Shown piece by piece: positions 28,130 to 37,639 of a stretch of DNA of 64,000 nucleotides. The notes under the pieces are model-generated. The model was not told where the DNA came from. It searched no databases and saw only the letters and a list, made by a program, of their open reading frames with translations. Positions within the stretch are counted from its first letter, which is position 1; every line of letters starts with the position of its first letter. A program made the position numbers and the translations under genes. The DNA comes from Shewanella livingstonensis (lineage in GTDB: Bacteria > Pseudomonadota > Gammaproteobacteria > Enterobacterales > Shewanellaceae), in NCBI RefSeq assembly GCF_003855395.1, contig NZ_CP034015.1, positions 1,560,001 to 1,624,000 on the forward strand. The letters run 5' to 3'.

Positions 28130-29086
28130 GTGAAAGAATTCCAACTCATCGAACATTACTTCCGCAATAAAGGTCAACAAAGACGCGATGTTGAGTTAAG
28201 CATTGGCGATGACTGTGCGTTAGTGAATCCTACAGGCAACAAATCGTTAGCGATTTCTTGTGATACTCTTGTTGAAAATGTCCATTTCTTTGCAGACATT
28301 CCAGCTCATGCTTTAGGTTATAAATCGCTAGCGGTTAATCTCTCCGATCTTGCTGCAATGGGTGCAGAGCCTGCCTGGTTTACTTTAGCGTTGACCTTGC
28401 CTAATGTTGACCAGCCTTGGTTAGCACATTTCAGTGAAGGCCTTTTTGAGATTGCTGAATATTATGGTATTGCATTAATTGGTGGTGATACCACTCGTGG
28501 CCCACGCAGTATTAGCATTACCATTAACGGTCAAGTCCCTAAAGGTACAGCTTTAACCCGTTCAGGGGCTAAAATAGGTGACTGGATTTATGTTACAGGT
28601 ACATTAGGCGACTCTGCCTTAGGTTTAGATATTCTCAGAGGTGTTAAAACCGTTAATACTGAAGATAAAGAATACCTGATTAATCGTCATTATTACCCAA
28701 CCCCTCGAGTGTTGGCTGGTCAAGCAATGCGCACATTAGCCACAAGTGCTATCGATTTATCTGATGGATTAATGTCTGATATTGGTCATGTATTATCAGC
28801 ATCTAAAGTGGGTGCTATCATCGATGTTAATCAAATTCCCTTGTCAAAATCAATCAAAGCCAATCTCAGTCGTGAAGATGCGTTAAGTTATGCGCTTACT
28901 GGTGGCGAAGATTACGAATTACTTTTTACTGTGCCTGAGTCGCAACGTGGCGCTATTGATACTGCGTTAATTCATGCGGGAGCTAAATTTGTCAAAATAG
29001 GTCAGATTTGTGCTGGCGACAAACTAAAGTTCGTTGACGATGGTATTGCTTTTACTCCGGTATCCCGTAGTTTTGAACACTTCTAA
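28130..29086 (+). CDS. thiL: Thiamine-monophosphate kinase
   Basis: 318 residues from GTG 28130, which aligns with the family start (VKEFQLIEHYF); ATG 28085 in frame would add 15 residues unlike the family, and neither has a strong ribosome site. Conserved motifs: SIGDDCALV (about 25-33), DTLVENVHF, YKSLAVNLSDLAAMGA, LIGGDTTRGP, SAIDLSDGLMSD and TGGEDYELLFT. The enzyme phosphorylates thiamine monophosphate to the diphosphate cofactor. pgpA begins 11 bp downstream, so they form an operon. Confidence 0.93.
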   Translation: MKEFQLIEHYFRNKGQQRRDVELSIGDDCALVNPTGNKSLAISCDTLVENVHFFADIPAHALGYKSLAVNLSDLAAMGAEPAWFTLALTLPNVDQPWLAHFSEGLFEIAEYYGIALIGGDTTRGPRSISITINGQVPKGTALTRSGAKIGDWIYVTGTLGDSALGLDILRGVKTVNTEDKEYLINRHYYPTPRVLAGQAMRTLATSAIDLSDGLMSDIGHVLSASKVGAIIDVNQIPLSKSIKANLSREDALSYALTGGEDYELLFTVPESQRGAIDTALIHAGAKFVKIGQICAGDKLKFVDDGIAFTPVSRSFEHF

Positions 29087-29096
29087 TAGCAGCATT

Positions 29097-29588
29097 ATGA
29101 AACTATTTACCCAAGATAAATTTGTTAAAAAGCTATCACTAGCAAACCCAGTGCACTTTTTGGCGTTAGGTTTTGGCAGTGGTAAAGCCGCTAAAGCACC
29201 GGGCACCTTTGGCACCTTAGCTGCCGTGCCCTTAGTGCTATTAATGCAGCAGTTAAGCTTAACCCATTACCTCATCATTACCTGTATTAGTATGCTCGCT
29301 GGTTTTTATATTTGTGGTAAGGCCGCTCAAGATATGGGCGTGCATGATCATGGTGCGATTGTGTGGGATGAAGTCGTCGGCCTAATGATCACCATGATTG
29401 CCGCGCCTTTAGGTTTTATGTGGTTAGCACTTGGTTTTGTACTGTTTCGCTTTTTTGATATTGTTAAACCATGGCCTATCCGTTGGCTTGATGCCAAAGT
29501 GCATGGTGGTTTTGGGATTATGATTGATGATGTATTAGCAGGAGTCTTTTCGTTAATAGGTGTACAACTAGCGGTCTATTATCTATAA
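29097..29588 (+). CDS. pgpA: Phosphatidylglycerophosphatase A
   Basis: 163 residues from ATG 29097; a longer in-frame start at 29034 lies inside thiL and is unlikely. Motifs FLALGFGSGKAAKAPGT (about 22-38) and VWDEVVGLMITM (the Asp-Glu pair) are those of PgpA, which dephosphorylates phosphatidylglycerol phosphate. Membrane segments: about 45-68, 88-110 and 140-162. Inner membrane. Confidence 0.94.
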   Translation: MKLFTQDKFVKKLSLANPVHFLALGFGSGKAAKAPGTFGTLAAVPLVLLMQQLSLTHYLIITCISMLAGFYICGKAAQDMGVHDHGAIVWDEVVGLMITMIAAPLGFMWLALGFVLFRFFDIVKPWPIRWLDAKVHGGFGIMIDDVLAGVFSLIGVQLAVYYL

Positions 29589-29680
29589 ATATTATATCAA
29601 TACCTGATTATAAGTAGTTGATTATAAACAATGATTAAAAAATAATTATAAATGCACCTACAAATCGTACCTAATACATA

Positions 29681-29706
29681 AAAAGAGCACATTTGTGCTC
29701 TTTTTT
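29681..29706 (+). terminator. Terminator between convergent pgpA and the unknown gene at 29745
   Basis: Stem AAAAGAGCAC/GTGCTCTTTT with loop ATTT and a T-run to 29706; an A-run on the left arm makes it usable by the minus-strand gene as well. Confidence 0.85.
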
Positions 29707-29744
29707 GTCGATAATATTTATACTAAATCAATCACAGCTACTTA

Positions 29745-30887
29745 CTAGGATGACTCTGCGGTAAGTAGATTCGTCCGCAATTGCTCTAACTCTGTATTCA
29801 TATTCGTTAAACGTTGTTTGTAATCTGTTCCATAAACAGTACAGTTAAATAGTTTACCAATCGGATTGTAGCGTAACATCCATAATTGCTGAAAATAATT
29901 GTCGTTAGAACAATAGCTTGGTTCTTTAAGCGTGTGCATTGAGGTCGTCGAAACCGGTTCCTTTACTAAGCTGACAATATACTCGGCCATGAGATTGTCA
30001 CTGTCTGTTGGCTTAAGCAACGCATATGCTAACCATTTCTCATAAAAAGCGGCACTATCAGACTGCACTTCAATTAACATTTGTTCTGTAACGTTATGGG
30101 CAAAAAGCCATTCTCCAGAAAATATCCGTTCAAAATCACTATCAGTTAACTCGAATGATGTTTGCCAAGCTGTGACTTTGGTTACAATAGCTGCATCTGT
30201 GGTCTTAGCTAAGGTGCTAGCTAAATTAAGCTGATATTTTATCATGTTAACGGCAATCATATGATTGAGTGTTGAGCGAGATGAGTGATAAACCATATTC
30301 CAAAAATATGCATCTTTGTTTAAAAATGCTACTGCAGCTTGTTGGTCCAGTTTGTTGTCAGATGTATCTACACTTATTATTGCAGCAAGCTGACGAACAT
30401 CTCTTAACTTAAAAAGCAGACCCCACTGAGCTTGATTGTTTGGGGTTAAAGACTGTGGTTCTTCTTGCCAATAAGGCATATCTAATAATGTATTATATTG
30501 TTGTATATTGGCTTTATGAGCGCCAATGACATCTCTAATATTATCGCTATTATCGCTAATAAATACACTGCATATTATCAAATCTGTTTGATAACAAGCG
30601 GTTTTAAAGTTGTCAGTTAACTCGATTTCTTGTTCGCTGAAGCTGATTAATGGTTTTTTATTATTTGTTTTATCGTCTCCTATTGTGCCTACGAGAGTAA
30701 TTGCATATTCATAGCCATTTTCGCTAGGGTCGATAGGTTGCTGTTTTAGCCAGTTTTCAACTAAAAGAGTATTAGGTGACTTTGTTCTGTCTGTTGCATT
30801 AATGGCCACTAAACAGACCACAGTAAATACCATTAAGCTACATATCAGCCCGACAAAGACACCCAAACCCTTTAACACTTGCATCAT
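29745..30887 (-). CDS. Uncharacterised membrane-anchored protein
   Basis: 380 residues, not recognised. One N-terminal transmembrane helix (about 6-30, GVFVGLICSLMVFTVVCLVAI), then an apparently periplasmic, mostly alpha-helical domain of 350 residues with scattered cysteines (CYQTDLIICSVF, SYCSNDNYF, FNCTVY). No catalytic motif, repeat or coiled coil could be identified. It starts ATG 30887 (a second ATG follows at once). The neighbouring recN start is about 1.7 kb upstream on the same strand with 71 bp between recN stop and this start, so read-through from the SOS-controlled recN promoter is possible. Confidence 0.7.
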   Translation of the reverse strand: MMQVLKGLGVFVGLICSLMVFTVVCLVAINATDRTKSPNTLLVENWLKQQPIDPSENGYEYAITLVGTIGDDKTNNKKPLISFSEQEIELTDNFKTACYQTDLIICSVFISDNSDNIRDVIGAHKANIQQYNTLLDMPYWQEEPQSLTPNNQAQWGLLFKLRDVRQLAAIISVDTSDNKLDQQAAVAFLNKDAYFWNMVYHSSRSTLNHMIAVNMIKYQLNLASTLAKTTDAAIVTKVTAWQTSFELTDSDFERIFSGEWLFAHNVTEQMLIEVQSDSAAFYEKWLAYALLKPTDSDNLMAEYIVSLVKEPVSTTSMHTLKEPSYCSNDNYFQQLWMLRYNPIGKLFNCTVYGTDYKQRLTNMNTELEQLRTNLLTAESS

Positions 30888-30958
30888 TATGATTTATCCG
30901 TAAATCTATTTTAACTTAACGTTAACATATTGATTTGTTTTTTATAAGTGCATAACGA

Positions 30959-32617
30959 TTATTGCAGCAATTCACGGGCGTTAGCTAAAGTATTTTCGGT
31001 TATCACATCACCACCTAATAAGCGTGCAAGTTCATTCACCCGCTGATCTTTATCTAAGGTCTGCATGGTCGTTTCAGTATTACCACCCTTATTAAATTTA
31101 TTCACAAACATGTGTTGATGACCATTACCCGCAACTTGTGGTAAATGGGTGACACATAACACTTGAGTCGACTCACCAAGGCTACGTAACATGCGACCGA
31201 CGACAGAGGCTGTAGGGCCTGAAATACCCACATCAACTTCATCAAATATCAATGTTGGAGTGGCGACTTTTTTAGCTGTGATGACTTGAATTCCCAATCC
31301 AATACGCGATAACTCACCGCCAGAGGCAACTTTAGAAATAGGTTGTAATGGTTGCCCTGGATTTGTGGTCACCATAAATTCAATACTATCGCAGCCATTA
31401 ACTGAAATGTTGTCCGGATTATGATTAATTTGAATGGTAAATTTACCTTTAGGCATATTGAGATCATGAATAGACTGGGTGACTAATTTATCTAGTTCTT
31501 TGGCATAACGGCTGCGGCTCTGGCTGAGTTTTTGTGCATTAGTTAAATAATTATTTTTATTAGTTTCAAGTTGTTGCCTTATTTCATCTAGTTTGGTTTC
31601 ATCGCCTGCAAGTTCGGCCAATTCAGACATCAGTTCCTGATGATGTACCGCCAGCTTATCAGCACTAACATGATGCTTACGCGCCAATTGCATTGCGGTT
31701 GAGAGGCGTTTCTCTAAATAGGCAAAGTGTTCTGGATCCAGTTCTAAACTGCTTAAGTAACTTTCAATTTCACTGGCACTTTCTTGTACTTGGATTAATG
31801 CATCACTGATCATTGAGCTGATTGGGGCAAGTGATTCATCATAGCCTTGAAGCGTGTCAGCGATAGCCGCTACTTTATTGAGCAATGATTCTATATTGCC
31901 TTCGTCACTTTCAGTCAGTAAATGTAAACCTGCTTGGCAGCGCTCAATTAAATCTGTGCCATTGGCTAAGCGCTTATGTTCTTGCTCAATCTCATCAAAC
32001 TCTTCTAAGCCTAAATTGAACTCATTAAGTTCTTCTACTTGATATTGGAGTAACTGTTGACGCGAAATACGCTCATGTTGAGCTTGCTCAAGATACTTTA
32101 GTTCGTTTTCTACTTGTTTACAGCGTTGATAACTAGCACTAACGCTGTCGAGTAGTAGTTTATGGTTGGCATAGTGATCGAGTAAGTTTAATTGATGTTC
32201 ACTTTTGAGCATGGCGTGATGGGCATGTTGGCCGTGAATACCTATCAATAACTGACCAATGGCTTTTAATTGTGTAACCGGAACTGGGTTACCATTAATG
32301 TAGGCTCTTGAACGGCCATCACTGTTAATGGTTCGGCGCAATATACACTCATCTTCAGCATCGAGATCGCTATCTTCAAGCCAACGCTTAGCTAAAGGCA
32401 CGTCATGAAGTGTAAATCGGGCACTGACTTCGGTTTTGCTGGCGCCCGGTCTGACAGTATTGGCATCAGCACGATTACCAAGACATAATCCAAGCGCATC
32501 GATAGCAATCGATTTACCAGCACCTGTTTCTCCGGTGATGCTTGTCATACCGGCTTTAAAGTCGAGTTCTAAAAAACGCACGATAGCAAAATTATTGATG
32601 CTGAGTTGGCAAAGCAT
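30959..32617 (-). CDS. recN: RecN, SMC-like double-strand-break repair protein
   Basis: 552 residues. Walker A GETGAGKSIAID (about 29-40), a long central coiled coil (about 155-370) interrupted as in RecN, the ABC signature ASGGELSRIGLGIQV (about 430-444), and Walker B TLIFDEVDVGISG (about 455-467). RecN is an SOS-induced cohesin-like protein that holds broken DNA for recombination. Start ATG 32617 follows AGGAATTCATT. Upstream lie LexA boxes (32650-32687) in the arrangement known from enterobacterial recN. No terminator is evident after the stop. Confidence 0.96.
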   Translation of the reverse strand: MLCQLSINNFAIVRFLELDFKAGMTSITGETGAGKSIAIDALGLCLGNRADANTVRPGASKTEVSARFTLHDVPLAKRWLEDSDLDAEDECILRRTINSDGRSRAYINGNPVPVTQLKAIGQLLIGIHGQHAHHAMLKSEHQLNLLDHYANHKLLLDSVSASYQRCKQVENELKYLEQAQHERISRQQLLQYQVEELNEFNLGLEEFDEIEQEHKRLANGTDLIERCQAGLHLLTESDEGNIESLLNKVAAIADTLQGYDESLAPISSMISDALIQVQESASEIESYLSSLELDPEHFAYLEKRLSTAMQLARKHHVSADKLAVHHQELMSELAELAGDETKLDEIRQQLETNKNNYLTNAQKLSQSRSRYAKELDKLVTQSIHDLNMPKGKFTIQINHNPDNISVNGCDSIEFMVTTNPGQPLQPISKVASGGELSRIGLGIQVITAKKVATPTLIFDEVDVGISGPTASVVGRMLRSLGESTQVLCVTHLPQVAGNGHQHMFVNKFNKGGNTETTMQTLDKDQRVNELARLLGGDVITENTLANARELLQ

Positions 32618-32649
32618 AATGAATTCCTGTCAATGAAACTACCAAACCA

Positions 32650-32687
32650 CTGTATTGATAAACAGTATATACTGATTTTATATACAG
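32650..32687 (-). promoter_or_regulatory. LexA boxes in the recN promoter
   Basis: Two perfect CTG-N10-CAG operators, at 32650-32665 and 32672-32687, in the 95 bp before recN; their facing half-sites give a third inverted CAGTATATACTG at 32663-32674. The recN promoter elements (TTTACT... and TATACT read on the minus strand) overlap the boxes. Strong repression and late, high induction in SOS are expected. Confidence 0.92.
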
Positions 32688-32744
32688 TAAAGTGCTTAGG
32701 TAAAATTACCATTGACTATTTTATCATCGAGAGCAGGTCGAACA

Positions 32745-33713
32745 TTAAGCAATGTGTTTTAAAAGTGCTTCTATTATAGGCAAACTGATAAAAGTGATTA
32801 ATGTGCCATATAAAATGCCTTGGGCACTACCATTGGCATTTATTTGGTATCTGTCAGCTAATAGGTAAACACTTGCTGCAGTTGGTAAGGCGGCTAAAAG
32901 CACTCCCATAGTGAGTAGATCGTGTTCAACACCGAAGAGTTTGAGTAACCCAAAGGCAATAAAGGGTTGAATAATTAACTTGAGTAAGTTGATTAGACTC
33001 AGCTCTGCAATTAAGCCAAGACTGAACATTTTTGCAAAAGATTGATGTCGTAATGCTTTAGCAAGTACCATTCCGATAGCAAATAAGGCACAAGGACTGG
33101 AGGTATTGCCCACTTGGTGCAGTACTAATGCCAGACTCTCGGGTAAGGTGATATGCAACGCAGATAGGCTGATACCAATAAGACTGCCGAGCACAATTGG
33201 GTTTTTATACAACGCATTTGCCATGATGACCATGGCATGGTCTGTTGACTGTTTATCGCGGCTGGCCAGCTCAATAGAAACTAAAGCAAAGGCGAACATG
33301 AATACTGACAGTAAGCTGGCAATGGCTGCGGCCACTAAAGCCATTTTGTGGTCAGGGAATAATAGGCTCAACAATGGAATACCAATAAATGCTGTATTAC
33401 CAAAAGTAGCATTTAAGGCGCGCATGGCAGCAACAGCTTGTTGCTTAGGCTTACACCATAATGACACACCTATTACCAATGCGTAGGTAATGATCATTGC
33501 CAAGCTAAAGCCACCAATAAAGCCCCATTGAATAATGTCTTCAATGCGTGTTTCAGCTAATACAATCAGTAAAATTGCTGGGAAAGCAATGTAGTACACA
33601 AATTGATTGAGGATGAGGTCGGTATCTGCTGGCAAAAATCTCAATTTTTGCACAACACTGCCGAGCAACATAATAATAAATACAGCGATTAGCGGGGTAA
33701 GAATACTGGACAT
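32745..33713 (-). CDS. AEC family transporter (auxin-efflux-carrier type)
   Basis: 322 residues from ATG 33713 (AAGGA about 10 bases upstream; TTG 33722 is less likely). Ten hydrophobic segments in the usual two-by-five arrangement for this BART-superfamily transporter, with a conserved NATFGNTAFIGIPL loop (about 102-115) between the repeats and a crossing region near PCALFAIGMVL. These carriers export or exchange small dicarboxylates or other organic acids. Substrate not predictable here. Inner membrane. Confidence 0.88.
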   Translation of the reverse strand: MSSILTPLIAVFIIMLLGSVVQKLRFLPADTDLILNQFVYYIAFPAILLIVLAETRIEDIIQWGFIGGFSLAMIITYALVIGVSLWCKPKQQAVAAMRALNATFGNTAFIGIPLLSLLFPDHKMALVAAAIASLLSVFMFAFALVSIELASRDKQSTDHAMVIMANALYKNPIVLGSLIGISLSALHITLPESLALVLHQVGNTSSPCALFAIGMVLAKALRHQSFAKMFSLGLIAELSLINLLKLIIQPFIAFGLLKLFGVEHDLLTMGVLLAALPTAASVYLLADRYQINANGSAQGILYGTLITFISLPIIEALLKHIA

Positions 33714-33801
33714 CCCACGCAATTCCTTAGCAAAATGATAATAAAGTCACTTTACTTCTTTTTGATAGGAGGATGCAATTAGGCTAAAGTTAAACGAGTG
33801 T

Positions 33802-34002
33802 TTATTTTTTTACTTTTAGGCTTAAACTTGCCTGAGATACTTTCGGTGGAGGCAATATTCCAAGTTCAGTAAAAAAGTGTACTTGTCGTCTTAATTCAAA
33901 TAACGAGCCTACTCGCACCTGATTGCCAATGGCTAAGGTCCAATTATCCGTTTTACCGTCGGAATTTGTGAAAGTGAAACCTTGATAAAAAATTTTCTTC
34001 AT
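33802..34002 (-). CDS. Small conserved-looking hypothetical protein
   Basis: 66 residues: MKKIFYQGFTFTNSDGK..., then a basic helix FELRRQVHFFTELGILPPP, ending Lys-rich. It has no signal peptide or membrane segment. The reading frame fits the space between the AEC gene and a terminator at 34022 (which belongs to yjaG), and there is no overlap with other genes, but no strong ribosome site is present. Product not recognised; real-gene status is moderately likely. Confidence 0.55.
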   Translation of the reverse strand: MKKIFYQGFTFTNSDGKTDNWTLAIGNQVRVGSLFELRRQVHFFTELGILPPPKVSQASLSLKVKK

Positions 34003-34021
34003 GGCGCGACACTCAATAAAA

Positions 34022-34041
34022 AGCCTGAATAAGTTCAGGCT
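34022..34041 (-). terminator. Terminator after yjaG
   Basis: Stem AGCCTGAA/TTCAGGCT with loop TAAG, followed on the minus strand by a T-run (A-run at 34014-34021). It lies 51 bp beyond the yjaG stop and upstream of the small ORF. Confidence 0.75.
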
Positions 34042-34092
34042 ATAGCATGTTTATTGGCAGTATCAGACTCACACTAAAGGTAGAGGCTAATG

Positions 34093-34698
34093 TTAGAGAC
34101 TAATGCCAATATTAGACACGCCAGCTTCGATGATATCTTTACGTAAACCTTTAACCAATTCACTGTTTATATCTGGATTGGCTTCGATTATGTCGAGTAA
34201 CAGACCTTGTAATTCTTTTTCTTCTTCCATTACAGGATGTGAAAATACAAATTCATCGAGCTCTTCATCCATTAATGACTCTTCACTAATGGCTTCAATA
34301 TAATTGGCCACAGTACTTGATGATAATTTACTAATGTTAGTAATATCTTCTTCAATTTTTCCATCTATTGCACCCATTAGAGTGGCAATAGCCACTGCAG
34401 CATCCATGGCAGGATAAGCGCCATAGGCTTCAAAATTGCTAGGATCAGGAGTGTTTTCATCAAGGCGTTGTAAATGCACATCAATATTGAATTTTAGCTT
34501 TTTGTCATATTGGCTTTGCCATAATAACTCCAATGCAGTGCTAAGCACCTGCGGTTCGCCAAATTGACATACTTCGGAAAAAAGTTGGTAGTTAGGCAGC
34601 ATTCGTTGGCACAGTGCTAAAGCAAAAAGTTGCTTTTGAGGTAACGATAATGCTTTTAGGCGTTTAAAAAAACCGGATTTACTGGTCATTAGGGGCAT
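34093..34698 (-). CDS. yjaG: YjaG family protein (DUF416)
   Basis: 201 residues (198 from the second ATG, 34689). Family landmarks: QRMLPNYQLFSEVCQFG, EAYGAYPAMDAAVAIATL and the C-terminal LVKGLRKDIIEAGVSNIGI, the last almost identical to E. coli YjaG. Biochemical role unknown, cytosolic. It overlaps the 3' end of barA by 11-20 bp, with its start inside the barA coding sequence, so translation is probably coupled. Confidence 0.9.
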   Translation of the reverse strand: MPLMTSKSGFFKRLKALSLPQKQLFALALCQRMLPNYQLFSEVCQFGEPQVLSTALELLWQSQYDKKLKFNIDVHLQRLDENTPDPSNFEAYGAYPAMDAAVAIATLMGAIDGKIEEDITNISKLSSSTVANYIEAISEESLMDEELDEFVFSHPVMEEEKELQGLLLDIIEANPDINSELVKGLRKDIIEAGVSNIGISL

Positions 34699-37519
34699 CC
34701 ACTGATAGCTGTTTTATGACTTGATTTGCTGCTGATTCTACCTTAGTTAACTCATCAAGTAACTCTAGTATTTCAGGTTCTAAGTCATCAATGTCAATTT
34801 TATGCTTTAATGCTGACTCAATATCCCTGCATAGCTTTTGTGTTGTAGGTACACCGCAATAGCATGTTGCCCCATGCAGTTTATGTACGGCTTGCAAGAG
34901 CGCCGCTGCATTTCTTGTCAGTAACGCTTCATTAATAGTAGTGGTAGTTTCGGGCAATGAGTTAACTAGCATCTTTAACATGTCTAAGGCTAAATCGGTT
35001 TTTTGGTTTGCTTGGGTTAAGCACAAGTCCCAATTGAGTACATGGGTATCAAAATGGGTTAACTGTGGTTTAATCATCCAGCGGCTAATGACACTTTTAA
35101 GTGACAGTTCATCAATAGGTTTAGGTAAAAATCCGTCCATACCGCTGGCTAAAATATTCTCACGTTCTTCGGCAATAGCATGCGCTGTTACAGCAATAAT
35201 AGGCGTATTACGATTGAGTGATTCTGACCGTATTCTTTTGGTTGCGGTAATACCGTCAGTCCCCGGCATTTGAATATCCATAAATATTAAGTCAAATGCT
35301 TGTGCCTTTGCTTGTTTTATTGCCTCTGCGCCGTTATTGACTGTGACGACATTGTCGACTAACTCCTTGAGTAACGTATCAATTAACTTTAGATTAGCCA
35401 TATTGTCGTCAACAGCCAATACTGATGCATTGAGGCGCTTCGTGACGTCATTATTTATTGGTTCGGGTAGGCTAACTAACGTAGACGGCATTGGTGGATA
35501 TATTAAATGATGGGCTAGGGTAAAATCGCTTACAGGGGTGTTGAGTAATACATCTGCATTGACTTTCAACACATTAAGTATCATATCCTGGTCTAAACAA
35601 TCATGTAATAAAATAAGGCAGTCTGTATGCTGTCTAGCTTGTTTTAATAAGTGGATAAAGGCTGCATTGTCTGCAAAGCCATGACAGCTGATAATAATGT
35701 AATCAAACTTGCTATTTTTACTTTGTAATACTGAAGTAAGATTTTCGGGATTGGCGACATTAGTGATAATTAATTGCCATGACACTAAGCGTCTATTCAA
35801 TGTATCGCGAGTTAACTCCCTAGGTTCGTACAATAATACTGACTTATGCTGCAGAGCATCCACTGGCAATACTTCACCAATTTCAAATTGACTGATCCCA
35901 AGTGGCAGAATAAACCAGAAATTTGAGCCTTTACTTGGTGCTGATGTGAAGCCTATTTGACCACCCATTTGGTTAATTAAACGTTTGGTAATCACTAAAC
36001 CTAAGCCTGTACCACCAAAACGGCGTGAAATGGATGAGTCTGCCTGACCAAATGCCTGGAACAAATACTCTTGCTGGCTCTCATCAATACCGATACCAGT
36101 ATCGATAACTTCGCAACGTAAGGTGATGTTATCGTCATCTTGTCCTACCAAGTGTATTTTGAGTATGACGCTGCCTTTGTCGGTGAACTTGATAGCATTA
36201 CCGACTAAGTTAGTAATAATCTGGCTGACTCTCATCGCATCACCACTAACACTTTCTGGCACATTTGCGTCTATGTCTATGACCAGTTCTAAGCCTTTTT
36301 CTTGCGCACTACCGGCAATAATAGTAAGTGTTTCAGTGAGTGTTTCACGCAGTGCGAATGGCATTTTTTCTAATATCATTTTGCCGGCTTCTAATTTTGA
36401 GAAGTCGAGAATATCGTTGATGATACCGAGTAAGTTACTGGCACTGCGTTCAATGGTTTTAATATAATCGAGTTGGCTGGTATGCAGTGGCGTTTTTAAT
36501 AATTGTCTGGCAAAGCCAATGACGCCATTAAGTGGTGTGCGTAACTCATGTGACATATTGGCTAAAAATTCAGATTTAATCCTGCTCGCTTCCAGCGCCC
36601 TTTTTTTAGCAATATCGAGTTCAACGTTTTGAATTTCAATTTGTTCAAGTGTTTCGCGTAAATCGGAGGTTGCTTGGTCAATATTTTGCTGCATTTCATC
36701 GTGGTATTCAGACAATGAGCCCGCCATTGCGTTGATGCCTCGTTTAAGCAGATCAAGTTCACCAATTAAGTTGCCTTCCAGGCGCGTATCAAGTTTACCT
36801 TCACGGATTTTGGCCACTACTCGAACCATTTCTGTAATCGGGTAGTTTACGTGCTTGACTAAGCGGAAGGTAAAAAATAAATTAAATTGCACCCCAATCA
36901 ATACAATAATAAACGCCGCTATTGCAGCCCGATGTTGTTCGAGCAAGGCATTTTCTTTATTCAATAATACTGAAATATAACCTAGAACTCGCTCTTGTTG
37001 ATTATTGTAAATAGGCGCAATGATGCCATTAGTCGATGAAGCATTATCGATATTGATGTTATTCGGCCGATTTATACTGGTAACCGGTTTTGGTTCTAAC
37101 CCGGTATGGGATATTATTGGCACACGAATGACTAGCGTATCGTCAATGGTTTCATTTTCTGTACCAACTAAGTTTGCCAAAGCTTGTTTATAGCGCATCG
37201 TTTCAAAATCTTTGTGGTAGTGCGAGGTCACAAAGAGCTGGTTTTCGGCATCAAAAACAGCGATGGAGAGGATCAGAGATGCGTTATTTATTTGCGATGC
37301 AGCGAGTAAAAGTTTAGTCGATTCACGATCTTGATTGATAATACCAAATTCACTGGCAATCGCTAACGGTTCAACAATATTACTGCCTTTTTCAATTAAG
37401 GTTTGTTCTAATTCATAAAAGCGGTTTATCGTGAAATAACTTCCAAGTAGAATACCCACTACGATAGTGGGCGCTAACGCAAGTACCAGAACCCAAGAGC
37501 GTAGGCTGTATTTGGTCAT
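34679..37519 (-). CDS. barA: BarA-type hybrid sensor kinase of the BarA/UvrY system
   Basis: 946 residues from ATG 37519 (MTKYSLRSW, the family start); in-frame codons upstream to 37603 are not supported. Order: TM1 (about 8-28), periplasmic sensor loop (about 30-190), TM2 (about 190-212), HAMP (about 215-270, with GELDLLKRGINAMA), kinase with phospho-His324 in SHELRTPLNG, ATPase (GTGLGLVI), a pseudo-receiver stretch, receiver with D748 in FMDIQMPG, and HPt with H882 in KLHGATCYCG. It phosphorylates UvrY, which drives Csr small RNAs that titrate CsrA (csrA at 59978). Divergent from rlmD, as in many gammaproteobacteria. Confidence 0.94.
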   Translation of the reverse strand: MTKYSLRSWVLVLALAPTIVVGILLGSYFTINRFYELEQTLIEKGSNIVEPLAIASEFGIINQDRESTKLLLAASQINNASLILSIAVFDAENQLFVTSHYHKDFETMRYKQALANLVGTENETIDDTLVIRVPIISHTGLEPKPVTSINRPNNINIDNASSTNGIIAPIYNNQQERVLGYISVLLNKENALLEQHRAAIAAFIIVLIGVQFNLFFTFRLVKHVNYPITEMVRVVAKIREGKLDTRLEGNLIGELDLLKRGINAMAGSLSEYHDEMQQNIDQATSDLRETLEQIEIQNVELDIAKKRALEASRIKSEFLANMSHELRTPLNGVIGFARQLLKTPLHTSQLDYIKTIERSASNLLGIINDILDFSKLEAGKMILEKMPFALRETLTETLTIIAGSAQEKGLELVIDIDANVPESVSGDAMRVSQIITNLVGNAIKFTDKGSVILKIHLVGQDDDNITLRCEVIDTGIGIDESQQEYLFQAFGQADSSISRRFGGTGLGLVITKRLINQMGGQIGFTSAPSKGSNFWFILPLGISQFEIGEVLPVDALQHKSVLLYEPRELTRDTLNRRLVSWQLIITNVANPENLTSVLQSKNSKFDYIIISCHGFADNAAFIHLLKQARQHTDCLILLHDCLDQDMILNVLKVNADVLLNTPVSDFTLAHHLIYPPMPSTLVSLPEPINNDVTKRLNASVLAVDDNMANLKLIDTLLKELVDNVVTVNNGAEAIKQAKAQAFDLIFMDIQMPGTDGITATKRIRSESLNRNTPIIAVTAHAIAEERENILASGMDGFLPKPIDELSLKSVISRWMIKPQLTHFDTHVLNWDLCLTQANQKTDLALDMLKMLVNSLPETTTTINEALLTRNAAALLQAVHKLHGATCYCGVPTTQKLCRDIESALKHKIDIDDLEPEILELLDELTKVESAANQVIKQLSVDAPNDQ

Positions 37520-37639
37520 ATTGTTGGCACTTTTCATGGCTGTTAGGTGTGTCCCTGTTACTAAATCGCTATTATTGCGTCTAGACTGCCAGATATTGCG
37601 CACTCTTGACTAGTTTTTTATTCAATACCTGAGGCCGAA

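Noticed and set aside
34679..37603. Extended barA start
   Set aside because: The extra 28 residues are unlike BarA and lie upstream of the family start MTKYSLRSW; no ribosome site supports them.
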